Positions 1-12,204 are shown, counted from the stretch's first letter. The stretch: 64,000 nucleotides of DNA from Haemophilus parainfluenzae T3T1 (GCF_000210895.1 NC_015964.1:827501-891500); one strand, 5' to 3'. Made by a program: numbers and translations. Notes: generated by a model not told the origin, from the letters alone.

Positions 1-79
1 TTGATTGATATATTGTAGAAAATGAATGAAGAGAGAAAAGTGCGTAAGCAAAATGTAAGATAGAGTATCTTTATTTGTT

Positions 80-155
80 GTCCCCATCGTCTAGAGGCCT
101 AGGACATCGCCCTTTCACGGCGGTAACCGGGGTTCGAATCCCCGTGGGGACGCCA
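80..155 (+). tRNA. tRNA-Glu (anticodon TTC)
   Basis: A 76-base cloverleaf with encoded CCA end. The acceptor arms GTCCCC and GGGGAC pair, the anticodon arm carries CCTTTCACGG with anticodon TTC, and the T-loop GTTCGAATCC is intact. It closely resembles bacterial tRNA-Glu and lies just upstream of 23S rRNA, so it is the spacer tRNA of an rRNA operon. Only this one tRNA is present in the visible part of the 16S-23S spacer; the 16S gene is outside the window. Confidence 0.97.
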
Positions 156-179
156 AATAAAGATAACTTTATTATCTTC

Positions 180-191
180 TGTTCTTTAACA
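180..191 (+). promoter_or_regulatory. rRNA spacer boxA antitermination element
   Basis: TGTTCTTTAACA matches the boxA consensus TGCTCTTTAACA found in enterobacterial 16S-23S spacers, and it lies between tRNA-Glu and 23S rRNA, where such an element is expected. boxA in the transcript recruits NusB/S10 to keep RNA polymerase processive through 23S. The assignment rests on motif and position. Confidence 0.7.
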
Positions 192-335
192 ACCAGGAAA
201 CAAGCTGAAAAACTGAAGAGACTTTCAAGTCCTTTAAGGATAAGAAAAAGTCTGAGTAAGAATAAAATCTTGATTGAACAAAAGCAATCAAGTGTTTAGT
301 TGAAAACACAACATCAAGAATTTTTGAGGTTGTAT

Positions 336-3234
<2,899 letters not shown>

Positions 3235-3375
3235 ACAACGCTCAAGGGTTTTGGGTGTTGAGAAGACGAAACAAACTCAGAGAAGAAAGAGAAAGTTTTG
3301 AAGTTAAATCAGCTTGTTTGGTTGTGAGCGCTAGAGATAGCGGAACAGAAAGAAATAGAGTTATTAAAGGAATAA

Positions 3376-3493
3376 TCCTGGCGGCGATAGAGCGGTGGTC
3401 CCACCTGACCCCATACCGAACTCAGAAGTGAAACGCCGATGCGCCGATGGTAGTGTGGGGCTTCCCCATGTGAGAGTAGGACACCGCCAGGTA
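3376..3493 (+). rRNA. rrf: 5S ribosomal RNA
   Basis: About 118 bases with the typical bacterial 5S core (GGTGGTCCCACCTGACCCCAT, GCCGATGGTAGTGTGGGG) and closing helix CCTGGCGG/CCGCCAGG. It follows 23S by about 140 bases as the last gene of the rRNA operon. Confidence 0.95.
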
Positions 3494-3504
3494 CTGAATA
3501 GAAG

Positions 3505-3540
3505 AACCCCGAGCTGAATGGCTTGGGGTTTTTTGTTTTT
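3505..3540 (+). terminator. rRNA operon intrinsic terminator
   Basis: A 10-bp stem AACCCCGAGC/GCTTGGGGTT (one G-U pair) with a short loop TGAATG is followed by a T-rich tract, directly after 5S rRNA. Confidence 0.9.
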
Positions 3541-3673
3541 AGATTTGATTTTAATAAAGTAAAAGTGCGGTCAAAATCAAAATAGTTTTATTAAAGATGT
3601 TTAAATCTTTTAATGAGAAAATAGAGGTGGAATGGTACAATCACCAAAATTTTTTATAGGATAAACAACACAA

Positions 3674-4231
3674 ATGGCTCGTAAAAAGAAAACTCGTAAA
3701 ATTAGCGATATTATGCCAATTCGTAAATCGGATAAGAAACCTGAAGCACCGAAGCTATCAGGTAAGAAATTAACACGTTATGAATTAGACGCTAAGGCAA
3801 GAGAAGATAAGAAAAAACGTAAACATAAAGGTTTAGCATCCGGTTCTCGTCATAGTAACGCAGAGCAAAATAAACATAATCAAGTCGTTGAACAAAAAGA
3901 TCCGCGTATTGGTAGCCGTAAAAAGGTTCCACTGATTGTTGAATTTGTGAATAAGCCTGAGAAAGGGATGACAATTCCAGCAGTAAAAGAACCGAAAAAA
4001 CTTGCGCCCGAAATTGAGTTAGAGCGTTTAGAAAATAATGAAATTCTAAATGAATTATTGGATGCCTTAGATGAAGGCAAAACGATTAGTAAAGCTGATC
4101 AACAATTTGTGGATGAATGCTTAGATCGTATTGCTCAATTAATGGAAGAATTAGGTATTCAAGATGAAGAGGAGACAGAGGATGATCTCTATCGAACCTT
4201 CGAGAAAATTGATATCAACCAATTCAGATAA
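3674..4231 (+). CDS. yihI: YihI family activator of the Der GTPase
   Basis: A 185-residue, highly charged protein. The Lys/Arg-rich N-terminal third (starting [12 protein letters not shown]) and the acidic C-terminal half with [10 protein letters not shown] match the YihI family. In E. coli YihI stimulates GTP hydrolysis by Der (EngA) and so modulates 50S subunit assembly. It starts a three-gene set with a DUF2489 gene (5-bp gap) and hemN. An uptake sequence lies upstream at about 3564. Family assignment is firm; the Der role is inferred from the family. Confidence 0.9.
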   Translation: MARKKKTRKISDIMPIRKSDKKPEAPKLSGKKLTRYELDAKAREDKKKRKHKGLASGSRHSNAEQNKHNQVVEQKDPRIGSRKKVPLIVEFVNKPEKGMTIPAVKEPKKLAPEIELERLENNEILNELLDALDEGKTISKADQQFVDECLDRIAQLMEELGIQDEEETEDDLYRTFEKIDINQFR

Positions 4232-4236
4232 GTGTC

Positions 4237-4680
4237 ATGTGGCCGATTATTTTAAGTATTATTGCTTTGGGAATTATTGCTGGCGTATCATTCTATGCTT
4301 TCAAATTACTTAGGAAGTTACGCGAGCAAAACACTCTCATTAAACAGGCTAAAATAGCGCGTACAAAACGCCTAAAAGAGAGTATGGTAATTATCGCTAA
4401 AGCGATGCAAAATGGAGATTGCAACCATTCAGAAGGGGTAATTCGTTTATCAATGCTTTTACTCCCTTTTGGACAATCTTTAAAGCCATATCAAGCGATG
4501 TATGCACTTTATAATATTGTAAAAGAAATGCCTACGCATGAAGCTCGGAAAGCATTGTTAAAAAAAGAAAGAATGAAACTCGATCTTGAGCGAGAAAGTG
4601 CAGAAGTAAAATTTGAAGAAGAAATTATGTTGGAGTTACGTCAGTTTTTAAATGACGTAGAGAAATTTGGGGAAGTTTAA
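4237..4680 (+). CDS. DUF2489 family membrane-anchored protein
   Basis: A 147-residue protein with one N-terminal transmembrane helix (about residues 3-23) and then a mostly helical, charged cytoplasmic domain. It matches the DUF2489 family found next to yihI and hemN in gamma-proteobacteria. Biochemical function is unknown. Its stop codon overlaps the hemN start by one base (TAATG), which suggests translational coupling to hemN. Confidence 0.75.
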   Translation: MWPIILSIIALGIIAGVSFYAFKLLRKLREQNTLIKQAKIARTKRLKESMVIIAKAMQNGDCNHSEGVIRLSMLLLPFGQSLKPYQAMYALYNIVKEMPTHEARKALLKKERMKLDLERESAEVKFEEEIMLELRQFLNDVEKFGEV

Positions 4681-6047
4681 TGTCTGAAATTATTTGGGAT
4701 CTTGCGTTAATTCAAAAATATAACCAATCAGGACCTCGTTATACATCTTATCCAACTGCATTAGAATTTAATGAAAGTTATACAAACGAAGATTTTATTG
4801 CAGCGGCTAATCGTTATCCGGAAAGACCACTTTCCCTTTACGTACACATTCCGTTTTGTCACAAACTTTGCTATTTCTGTGGCTGTAATAAGGTGATTAC
4901 TCGTCATCAACATAAGGCGGATATTTATCTTGATTATCTTGAAAAAGAAATCAAAGCGCGTTCAGAATTATTCAAAAATCGTGTTGCGACTCAAGTGCAT
5001 TGGGGCGGCGGTACACCGACTTATTTGACAGAAGAACAATCTGCTCGTTTGATGAAGATGCTTAAAGAGCATTTTACGATTGCAGATAATGCAGAAGTCA
5101 GCATTGAGATGGACCCACGCGAGATTGAACTCGACATGCTTGATCATTTACGCAATATTGGTTTTAATCGAATTAGTATGGGCGTACAAGATTTTAATAA
5201 AGCGGTTCAAAAAGCGGTAAATCGTGAACAAGATGAAGAGTTTGTGAATGCATTGCTTGTTCGCGCTCGTGAGTTAGGTTTCCAATCGACGAACCTTGAT
5301 TTAATTTATGGATTGCCACTTCAAAATGTAGAAAGTTTTATGTTCACATTACATAAAGTGATTGAATTGAATCCAGATCGTTTAAGTATCTTTAACTATG
5401 CCCATTTGCCAAGTCGATTTGCGGGGCAAGCAAAAATTAAAGAAGATCAATTACCGCCACCAGAAACCAAGTTAGAAATCTTACAGAAAACGATCGAAAC
5501 CTTAGGTAATGCGGGTTATAAGTTTATCGGTATGGATCACTTTGCTAAACCCGATGATGAATTAGCGATTGCCCAAGAGAAAGGTATCTTACACCGAAAT
5601 TTCCAAGGCTATACCACGCAAGAAGAATGTGATTTGCTCGGTTTAGGTGTATCCGCTATTAGTTTATTAGGTGATACATATGCTCAAAACCAAAAAGAAT
5701 TAAAACATTATTATCATGATGTAGAAAATTCAGGAATTGCATTACATAAAGGTTTAGCGATGACTGAAGAAGATTGCTTACGCCGTGATGTGATTAAGCA
5801 ATTGATTTGTAACTTTAAGCTTGATTTTGCATCAATTGAAAAACAATATAATATTGATTTCAAAAAGCACTTTGCTGAAGATTTACAGTTATTACAGCCA
5901 TTACTTGAAGATGGATTAATTTCTGAAACGGAAACAGGCTTACAGGTTTCGCCTAAGGGTCGATTATTAATCCGTAATATTTGCTTATGCTTTGATACCT
6001 ATTCAAGAGCAGCCGCAAAACGACAACAATTCTCTCGAATTATTTAG
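4680..6047 (+). CDS. hemN: Oxygen-independent coproporphyrinogen III oxidase
   Basis: A 455-residue radical SAM enzyme that decarboxylates coproporphyrinogen III to protoporphyrinogen IX without oxygen. The cluster motif is C60-x3-C64-x2-C67, followed by C69, within HIPFCHKLCYFCGC as in true HemN rather than HemW. The glycine-rich SAM motif WGGGTPT follows near residue 110, and the C-terminal HemN domain is present. Length matches E. coli HemN (457). With hemE further along this window it supports a functional heme pathway in this organism. Confidence 0.95.
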   Translation: MSEIIWDLALIQKYNQSGPRYTSYPTALEFNESYTNEDFIAAANRYPERPLSLYVHIPFCHKLCYFCGCNKVITRHQHKADIYLDYLEKEIKARSELFKNRVATQVHWGGGTPTYLTEEQSARLMKMLKEHFTIADNAEVSIEMDPREIELDMLDHLRNIGFNRISMGVQDFNKAVQKAVNREQDEEFVNALLVRARELGFQSTNLDLIYGLPLQNVESFMFTLHKVIELNPDRLSIFNYAHLPSRFAGQAKIKEDQLPPPETKLEILQKTIETLGNAGYKFIGMDHFAKPDDELAIAQEKGILHRNFQGYTTQEECDLLGLGVSAISLLGDTYAQNQKELKHYYHDVENSGIALHKGLAMTEEDCLRRDVIKQLICNFKLDFASIEKQYNIDFKKHFAEDLQLLQPLLEDGLISETETGLQVSPKGRLLIRNICLCFDTYSRAAAKRQQFSRII

Positions 6048-6054
6048 TCATACA

Positions 6055-6087
6055 AAAACGGTCAAGACTTATATCTTGACCGTTTTT
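6055..6087. terminator. Bidirectional terminator between hemN and lysA
   Basis: An inverted repeat AAAAACGGTCAAGA/TCTTGACCGTTTTT separates the convergent genes; A and T tracts on either side let it work in both directions. Confidence 0.85.
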
Positions 6088-6095
6088 CTTTTTAT

Positions 6096-7346
6096 TTATT
6101 TTGCAATACTTTCTAGTGCCCATAATTCGCTGAAATTTTCTCTGCGACGAATTAAATGAGCTTTATCTCCATCCACTAACACTTCTGCCGTACGTGGACG
6201 AGAATTATAGTTTGAAGACATACTTGCACCATAAGCTCCTGCAGAGCGTTGAGCAATATAATCCCCTTCAGCAATGGCTAATTCACGCTGTTTACCTAGG
6301 AAGTCAGAGGTTTCGCATACCGGGCCAACAACATCATAAATGGCTTTTTCACGCCCTAAAGTGCGGTCAATTTCAATGATGTTCATATAGGCTTCATAGA
6401 GCGCTGGGCGAATCATATCGTTCATGCCAGTATCGGTAATCGCGAAGTTACGGCTTTCATTACTTTTTAGGTATTGAACTTTAGCTACTAAAATCCCCGC
6501 ATTCGCCGCGATCGCTCGACCCGGTTCTAGAATAATTTCGAGATTTTCATAGCCTTTTAATTTATTCAGTAACGCAGCGGCATAATCACTTGGGTGTGGA
6601 GGTGTTTCATCAGTATAAGTTACGCCTAAACCACCGCCGAGATCTAAGTGTTTTAACGTGATGCCATCTTCTTGTAACTGTTCTATTAAACGAATAAGGC
6701 GATCAGTTGCATCTAAGAAGGGCTGTAATTCCGTAAGCTGAGAGCCAATATGACAATCCATACCCGTAATTCTTACATGAGGTAAGGTTGCTGCTAATTT
6801 ATATACCTCACGCGCTTCATCTACGCTCACACCAAATTTATTTTCTTTTAATCCAGTGGAAATGTAAGGATGTGTATGGGCATCAACATCGGGGTTTACA
6901 CGTAAAGAAATAGGCGCAATTTTCCCCATTTCGCCTGCAATTTGGTTGATGTGATGTAGTTCCGCGACAGATTCCACATTAAAACAACGAATGCCTACTT
7001 CTAACGCTCGCATAATTTCGGCACGAGATTTTGCTACACCAGAAAAGACCACTTTTGAAGCCTCTCCACCAGCCTCTAAGACGCGTTCTAATTCGCCCTG
7101 TGAAACGATATCAAAGCCTGAGCCTAATTTTGCCATGACATTCAATATACCAATATTGGAATTGGCTTTTACGGCATAGCAAATTAAGTGCGGATGATCT
7201 CCTAAGGCTGAATCAAAAGCATGCCAATGGCGCTCAAGCGTGGCACGAGAATAAATATAAAGCGGTGTGCCAAATTCTTCAGCGAGTTGTTTGACGGGCA
7301 AATCTTCAACATAAAGTTGCTCGTTTTTATATTGGAAAAAATCCAT
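6096..7346 (-). CDS. lysA: Diaminopimelate decarboxylase
   Basis: A 416-residue PLP enzyme (fold type III) that makes L-lysine from meso-diaminopimelate in the cytoplasm. The PLP-binding lysine is K60 in CYAVKANSN. HIGSQ, GGGLGV, EPGR and the C-terminal VCETSDFLG motif, which contributes the catalytic cysteine at the dimer interface, are all present. It lies 27 bp downstream of the lptM-like lipoprotein gene, the pair facing away from cyaY. An uptake sequence sits in the gap. Confidence 0.96.
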   Translation of the reverse strand: MDFFQYKNEQLYVEDLPVKQLAEEFGTPLYIYSRATLERHWHAFDSALGDHPHLICYAVKANSNIGILNVMAKLGSGFDIVSQGELERVLEAGGEASKVVFSGVAKSRAEIMRALEVGIRCFNVESVAELHHINQIAGEMGKIAPISLRVNPDVDAHTHPYISTGLKENKFGVSVDEAREVYKLAATLPHVRITGMDCHIGSQLTELQPFLDATDRLIRLIEQLQEDGITLKHLDLGGGLGVTYTDETPPHPSDYAAALLNKLKGYENLEIILEPGRAIAANAGILVAKVQYLKSNESRNFAITDTGMNDMIRPALYEAYMNIIEIDRTLGREKAIYDVVGPVCETSDFLGKQRELAIAEGDYIAQRSAGAYGASMSSNYNSRPRTAEVLVDGDKAHLIRRRENFSELWALESIAK

Positions 7347-7373
7347 GACGAATCCTTTAAGTGCGGTCAGTTT

Positions 7374-7499
7374 TTATTGTGTTTTTTGTGTGTTTTGCGG
7401 CTGTTCTTTTTCAGGGAAATATAATGGCCCTTTTACGCCGCAACCTGTAGCCAAAGTACAAAATGCACCTAATAACAAAATAGAAAGTAATTTTTTCAT
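7374..7499 (-). CDS. lptM: LptM (YifL) family small outer-membrane lipoprotein
   Basis: A 41-residue lipoprotein precursor (MKKLLSILLLGAFC start) with lipobox LATGC, so acylation is predicted at C20. The mature N-terminus CGVKGPLYFP matches the conserved CGLKGPLYFP core of LptM/YifL, which in E. coli binds the LptD-LptE translocon and promotes LptD disulfide maturation. In E. coli the gene is also divergent from cyaY. The mature part is only about 22 residues. It is easily missed by gene callers because of its size. Confidence 0.88.
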   Translation of the reverse strand: MKKLLSILLLGAFCTLATGCGVKGPLYFPEKEQPQNTQKTQ

Positions 7500-7531
7500 T
7501 TTTCAATCTCTCTAATAAGTAAAATCTGCCT

Positions 7532-7559
7532 TTGCCAACGAGGCGAAAGGCTTTATAAT
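7532..7559 (+). promoter_or_regulatory. Predicted sigma-70 promoter of cyaY-recQ
   Basis: A -35-like TTGCCA and a perfect -10 TATAAT are separated by 16 bp, ending 35 bp before the cyaY start codon. Confidence 0.6.
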
Positions 7560-7594
7560 TCACGGCATTCTATCAGATTTAATCGGAAAATTTT

Positions 7595-7900
7595 ATGAAT
7601 GTTGCAGAATTTCACCAAAATATTGAACAGGTTTGGCAAAAAATTGAAGAAGCGTTAGAGAATCAAGATTGCGATGTGGATTGCGAAACACAAGGTTCGG
7701 TATTCACGATCACATTTGATGACCGCTCACAAATCGTGATTAATAAGCAAGAACCGCTTCTTGAGCTTTGGCTTGCGAGCCGCTTGGGTGGATTTCATTT
7801 TGCCTATAAAAACAATGATTGGGTGGCAAATGATGGCAAACGCTTTTGGGATTGTTTAACCGAGGCGGTTGCCGCTCACGGAGAAACGGTAACATTCTAA
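7595..7900 (+). CDS. cyaY: Frataxin-like iron-sulfur cluster assembly protein CyaY
   Basis: A 101-residue protein with the frataxin fold pattern: an acidic N-terminal helix ([17 protein letters not shown]), then beta strands with the conserved [17 protein letters not shown] and the C-terminal W..RFWD segment. CyaY binds iron on its acidic ridge and regulates cysteine desulfurase IscS. Length matches E. coli CyaY (106). The stop codon overlaps the recQ start (TAATG). Confidence 0.95.
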   Translation: MNVAEFHQNIEQVWQKIEEALENQDCDVDCETQGSVFTITFDDRSQIVINKQEPLLELWLASRLGGFHFAYKNNDWVANDGKRFWDCLTEAVAAHGETVTF

Positions 7901-9765
7901 TGGCCGAACTCGCGGAACATGCCCCGCAAAAAACAGACTTAAAAACGACCGCACTTAATATGTTGCGGTCTGTTTTTGGTTACCAATCTTTCCGCAAAGG
8001 GCAGGAAGAAGTGATTCATGCTGCATTAAGCGGTCAAGATGCCTTAGTGGTGATGGCCACAGGAAATGGCAAATCCTTGTGTTATCAAATTCCAGCACTT
8101 TGTTTTCCTGGTCTCACATTAGTGATTTCGCCTTTGATTTCTTTAATGAAAGATCAGGTGGATCAACTCCAAGCAAACGGTATTGAAGCTGATTTTCTAA
8201 ACTCTAGTCAGACACCAGAACAACAACAGCAAGTTGAAAATAAGCTGATTTCAGGACAATTAAAATTATTATATGTTTCGCCTGAAAAAGTGATGACAAA
8301 CAGCTTTTTTCAGCTGATTTCTTATGCTCAAATTTCCTTTATCGCCATTGATGAAGCCCATTGTATTTCACAGTGGGGCCATGATTTCCGTCCTGAATAT
8401 ACCCAACTTGGCGGCTTAAAAGCAGCTTTTCCAAATGCGCCAATTATGGCATTAACGGCTACGGCGGATTATGCGACAAGACAGGATATTCTCACTCATC
8501 TTAAATTAGACCATCCTCACAAATACATCGGCAGTTTTGACCGTCCGAATATTCGTTATACGTTGGAAGAAAAGTTTAAGCCGATGGAGCAGCTCACCCG
8601 TTTTGTGTTAGCTCAAAAAGGCAAAAGTGGCATTGTGTATTGCAATAGTCGTTCGAAGGTGGAACGTATAGCAGAAACTTTGCGAAATAAAGGCGTGTCG
8701 GCTGCGGCGTATCATGCGGGAATGGAAACCGCACTACGTGAACGCGTCCAACAAGATTTTCAACGAGATAATATTCAAGTCGTGGTTGCGACGATTGCGT
8801 TTGGCATGGGCATTAATAAATCTAATGTGCGTTTTGTCGCCCATTTTGATTTGCCGAGAAGCATTGAATCATATTATCAAGAAACTGGTCGCGCGGGGAG
8901 AGATGATTTACCTGCGGAAGCGGTGCTTTTCTACGAACTGGCTGATTATGCTTGGTTACAGAAAATTCTGCTAGAGAAATCAGAGACGCCACAACGTCAA
9001 ATTGAGCAACATAAATTGGAAGCTATCGGTGAATTTGCCGAAAGTCAAACTTGTCGCCGCTTGGTATTACTCAATTATTTTGGCGAACATCGTCAAACAC
9101 CTTGCCAAAACTGCGATATTTGTCTTGATCCACCAAAGAAATATGATGGCTTAATTGATGCACAAAAAGTGATGTCGACGATTTATCGTGTAGGGCAGTG
9201 TTTCGGTGTGCAATATGTGATTGCGGTATTGCGTGGGATGCATAATCAAAAAATTCTAGAACGCCAACATGATAAGTTAAGTGTTTATGGCATTGGTAAA
9301 GATAAAAGCAAAGAACATTGGCAATCCGTGATTCGCCAGCTTATCCACCTTGGTTTTATTCAACAAGTGATCGGTGAGTTTAATAGTGCAACGCTTCAGC
9401 TCACAGAAAGTGCACGCCCTGTTTTAAAAGGCGAAGTGCCTCTTGAATTAGCGATGCCGCGTATTTCATCCATTAATAAAATTGTGCATACATCTCATAA
9501 AAATACGGTGGCAAATTACGATAAAGATCTGTTTGCTCGCTTGCGTTTCCTACGGAAGCAGCTAGCGGATAAGGAAAATATTCCACCGTATATTGTCTTT
9601 AACGATGCGACGTTGCAAGAAATGGCGCAATATATGCCAACAAGTAATATTGAAATGCTACAAATTAATGGAGTCGGGGCGATCAAATTAGAACGCTTTG
9701 GGCAGCCGTTTATGGCATTGATTCGAGAACATAAAGCAATTTTAGAAAAGGTAGAAAAAGAATAA
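7900..9765 (+). CDS. recQ: ATP-dependent DNA helicase RecQ
   Basis: A 621-residue 3'-5' SF2 helicase. Visible features are Walker A ATGNGKS (about residue 54), the DEAH box, the aromatic-rich loop [10 protein letters not shown], helicase motif [11 protein letters not shown], a four-cysteine zinc site (CRR...CQNCDIC), a winged-helix RQC region and a C-terminal HRDC domain. An in-frame ATG lies 54 bp further upstream inside cyaY, but the start overlapping the cyaY stop gives the family-like N-terminus and is chosen. RecQ acts in recombination and fork repair. Confidence 0.95.
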   Translation: MAELAEHAPQKTDLKTTALNMLRSVFGYQSFRKGQEEVIHAALSGQDALVVMATGNGKSLCYQIPALCFPGLTLVISPLISLMKDQVDQLQANGIEADFLNSSQTPEQQQQVENKLISGQLKLLYVSPEKVMTNSFFQLISYAQISFIAIDEAHCISQWGHDFRPEYTQLGGLKAAFPNAPIMALTATADYATRQDILTHLKLDHPHKYIGSFDRPNIRYTLEEKFKPMEQLTRFVLAQKGKSGIVYCNSRSKVERIAETLRNKGVSAAAYHAGMETALRERVQQDFQRDNIQVVVATIAFGMGINKSNVRFVAHFDLPRSIESYYQETGRAGRDDLPAEAVLFYELADYAWLQKILLEKSETPQRQIEQHKLEAIGEFAESQTCRRLVLLNYFGEHRQTPCQNCDICLDPPKKYDGLIDAQKVMSTIYRVGQCFGVQYVIAVLRGMHNQKILERQHDKLSVYGIGKDKSKEHWQSVIRQLIHLGFIQQVIGEFNSATLQLTESARPVLKGEVPLELAMPRISSINKIVHTSHKNTVANYDKDLFARLRFLRKQLADKENIPPYIVFNDATLQEMAQYMPTSNIEMLQINGVGAIKLERFGQPFMALIREHKAILEKVEKE

Positions 9766-9802
9766 GTGCGGTCAAAAAACAGAAGATTTTTCGACCGCAC
9801 TT
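9764..9802. terminator. Paired uptake sequences forming a bidirectional terminator
   Basis: AAGTGCGGTC and GACCGCACTT face each other across an 18-19 base loop between convergent recQ and the glycyl radical enzyme gene; A and T tracts adjoin the stem. Confidence 0.75.
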
Positions 9803-9806
9803 TTTT

Positions 9807-11348
9807 CTAGCTTGCGCTTACATCTTGTTCATCACGTAATTGACGGTCAAAGACTTGTGCACAATCATCGGTACCCGAACCATACCAAGTGGTATCACGC
9901 AGTGCTACTTCTCCTTTACGGTATTTTTCCACTTCGCTTTTCTTCACCAAATAGCCCGTTACACGAATCAAATCGGTGTTTTTAAGGTAAGTGGTGATAT
10001 AGCGGTAACCTTGAGCAAATGAACCATCGATAATATCAACGACGGCATCTAAATGATCCACATAGGTTTGGTCAAAGGCAAACAAATCTCCCGTACCTGA
10101 TGGGAAGTATTTATGGAATGGCGCGGATTGTTTTAAATGAGCCAATAACGTTGGTTCTTCACCCACACGAATACGATGCGCAGGCGCATTACGTTTATCT
10201 TCTTCATGGTTGCTTGCGCCTACTTGCGCATGTAATAAATAACGATTGCCCGTGCGTTCCGCATACACGCCTTCATGGTTATCTGTGACTTCTTTCAATT
10301 TATCCATAATCATGGTCGCAATTTCATCACCGCGTTGGCTTTTACCAAAGGTTTCATTTAAGCCTTCTTGTTGTAGCAAGTGATTCGCTGCATCTGCAAG
10401 TCCTACAATGGCAAACATCCCCGTAAAATTAGTGCGTTTGATAAAACCTTCTTTTTCGAGGAATGAGGTATTGAAGAAGTTGCTTTCTTCCACTACAAAT
10501 TTATGGCGTTTATCCATAGTGGAAAGTGCACATTTTGCTACACGAGGTAAGAGCTCATTGATCATTTCATCCACGGTTTTACAGGCGCGCGCGATAGTCC
10601 CTAAGCGCAAACGAGTGAGAGTATAAGCCCCGCCACATTCAGGTAATGCGTTATAGCAGCTTGCAATGCCATATTGTTCGCCTAAGTCAGAAATGTAGTA
10701 AGCATCATTGGCAAAAGATGGTTTAGAAACCAATAAGCACGCTTTTGCGGCTAATTCTGCAAATTCACGACTTGTTTTGCTCTTATCGTAACGAATGGTC
10801 ATATTTGGCGTCGGTGCTTCTAACTCAATTACCGCTTTTAAAATCAAGCGCCCTGCTTTGGTGTCATAAGGGCCAATATTGGCATGACAGAATGAATCCG
10901 GCACAGTTTTATCCACATGATTTAAGAAACGTTTAATTTTGATGTAGTCTTGTTCCTCATCGGTAATAAACGGATCAAGTAGCACGTCTAAACGACCAAT
11001 GTAAACTGGGAATGTGGTAATGGAGGGCACGTGGGAATATAAAATCAATAAGCCATCTAATACGTCATCAAGATTCTTAGGGGCTGGCAATTCAAGGAAT
11101 TCACAGCCTTTTTCAATATACACATTGTAATCTGGCAAAATATAGCGGGGGCGATAAATCGCATAGCCTTCGTTTAAATCACAGATCATTTGATTTTGAA
11201 GGAATTGCCATTCTTCATCCGTGTAGCCTAATAATTCACGAGGATCAAATAATCGCTCGGCGATATTGCCTAAACACATGAGTTTTTGTTGATAGGTGAG
11301 TGTATTGGATTTTACGGTATCCAAAATATCTTGAAGAGATGCAAGCAT
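9807..11348 (-). CDS. yjjI: YjjI family glycyl radical enzyme
   Basis: A 513-residue protein resembling E. coli YjjI (DUF3029 glycyl radical enzymes). The glycyl radical loop RVTGYLV is present with G about 465, and ALPECGG has the candidate thiyl cysteine near C238. The substrate is not established; these enzymes work only anaerobically. The ATG two codons upstream lies too close to the AGGA ribosome site, so the second ATG (7-base spacing) is chosen. A radical-SAM activase (YjjW), often encoded alongside, is not adjacent; the downstream neighbour is convergent recQ. A CRP/FNR-like palindrome lies upstream. Confidence 0.85.
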   Translation of the reverse strand: MLASLQDILDTVKSNTLTYQQKLMCLGNIAERLFDPRELLGYTDEEWQFLQNQMICDLNEGYAIYRPRYILPDYNVYIEKGCEFLELPAPKNLDDVLDGLLILYSHVPSITTFPVYIGRLDVLLDPFITDEEQDYIKIKRFLNHVDKTVPDSFCHANIGPYDTKAGRLILKAVIELEAPTPNMTIRYDKSKTSREFAELAAKACLLVSKPSFANDAYYISDLGEQYGIASCYNALPECGGAYTLTRLRLGTIARACKTVDEMINELLPRVAKCALSTMDKRHKFVVEESNFFNTSFLEKEGFIKRTNFTGMFAIVGLADAANHLLQQEGLNETFGKSQRGDEIATMIMDKLKEVTDNHEGVYAERTGNRYLLHAQVGASNHEEDKRNAPAHRIRVGEEPTLLAHLKQSAPFHKYFPSGTGDLFAFDQTYVDHLDAVVDIIDGSFAQGYRYITTYLKNTDLIRVTGYLVKKSEVEKYRKGEVALRDTTWYGSGTDDCAQVFDRQLRDEQDVSAS

Positions 11349-11415
11349 AATCATGTCCTAATTAAAAAGGGTAGCTTATTTTAAGTCAGTGAATGAGTGA
11401 TGACAATTTTGACAA

Positions 11416-11431
11416 TGTGATCTGTATCACA
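11416..11431. promoter_or_regulatory. CRP-like (possibly FNR-compatible) binding site
   Basis: TGTGATCTGTATCACA is a perfect dyad matching the CRP consensus TGTGA-N6-TCACA. Its inner part GTGAT-N4-ATCAC also fits four of five bases in each FNR half-site. It sits between the divergent glycyl radical enzyme gene and the membrane-protein gene, about 68 bp from the first and 108 bp from the second, so it could control either. Confidence 0.75.
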
Positions 11432-11538
11432 TTTATGATATTTATCAGTCAATTCGGTTATATCATATGACGTTAAAATGTTTGGGTTTTATCGGGTTTC
11501 CCATTATGATGTCGGCGTTAAATAGAAATGGGAATAAT

Positions 11539-12204
11539 ATGAAAAAAGCACGGGTGATTCCCCACACTAGTTGGGCAGCCAAATCGCTATGGTCAGTCGA
11601 AGGTAAAACGATGTCGATGCTCTTATTTGCATTGGCAATACTGGGCATTGGAGATGGCTTGATTGTGCTTGCTAATTTGGGTTCCTCACCTTGGACCGTG
11701 CTTTCTCAAGGTGTGGCATTACAAGCTAAGGTAAGTATCGGTTGGTCATCATTTTGGATTAGCTGTTTGGTCATGTTAGCCTGGATTCCCCTAAAATTAA
11801 GGCTTGGGCTTGGCACTATTCTGAATATTATTGTGATTGCCTTTTTCCTTGGCTTAACCACGAAAATTGTGCCAGAACCAACCGCACTTTTTAGCCGAAT
11901 TTTATTCGGTGGAATTGGGCTTTTGCTTTATGGATTAGGAACAGCATTGTATTTAACTTGTCATCAAGGAGCAGGCCCGCGAGATGGTTTAATGGTAGGG
12001 CTTTGTCAACGACTTCATTTAAAAGTAGGGATTGTGAGAACAAGCCTTGAAGTGTCGGTTTGTGTGTTAGGTTATATTCTCGGCGGCACAGTCGGAATAG
12101 GTACCGTTGTTTTTGCCGCCGCAATAGGTTGGATTGTGCAGTTATGCTTAAACTCAATTGCTCGCTTGCCACATCTTCCGCACGAAGGGGATAATCTCCA
12201 CTAA
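11539..12204 (+). CDS. YczE/YyaS/YitT-like integral membrane protein
   Basis: About 221 residues with five predicted membrane segments. The segments GDGLIVLANLGSSPWTVLSQ and CHQGAGPRDGLM are typical of the YczE/YyaS membrane protein family, whose transport or other role is unknown. In-frame ATGs exist up to 72 bp upstream; the start chosen here follows GGAA and gives a short basic N-terminus before the first helix. Its last 51 bases overlap, in antisense, the 3' end of the convergent heptosyltransferase gene. Confidence 0.7.
   Translation: MKKARVIPHTSWAAKSLWSVEGKTMSMLLFALAILGIGDGLIVLANLGSSPWTVLSQGVALQAKVSIGWSSFWISCLVMLAWIPLKLRLGLGTILNIIVIAFFLGLTTKIVPEPTALFSRILFGGIGLLLYGLGTALYLTCHQGAGPRDGLMVGLCQRLHLKVGIVRTSLEVSVCVLGYILGGTVGIGTVVFAAAIGWIVQLCLNSIARLPHLPHEGDNLH

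Noticed and set aside
75-299. Open frame over the tRNA-Glu
   Set aside because: It reads through the tRNA and the rRNA spacer; no ribosome site or protein-like sequence.
7846-7899. Longer recQ start inside cyaY
   Set aside because: The extra 18 codons do not resemble RecQ; the ATG overlapping the cyaY stop gives the family N-terminus.
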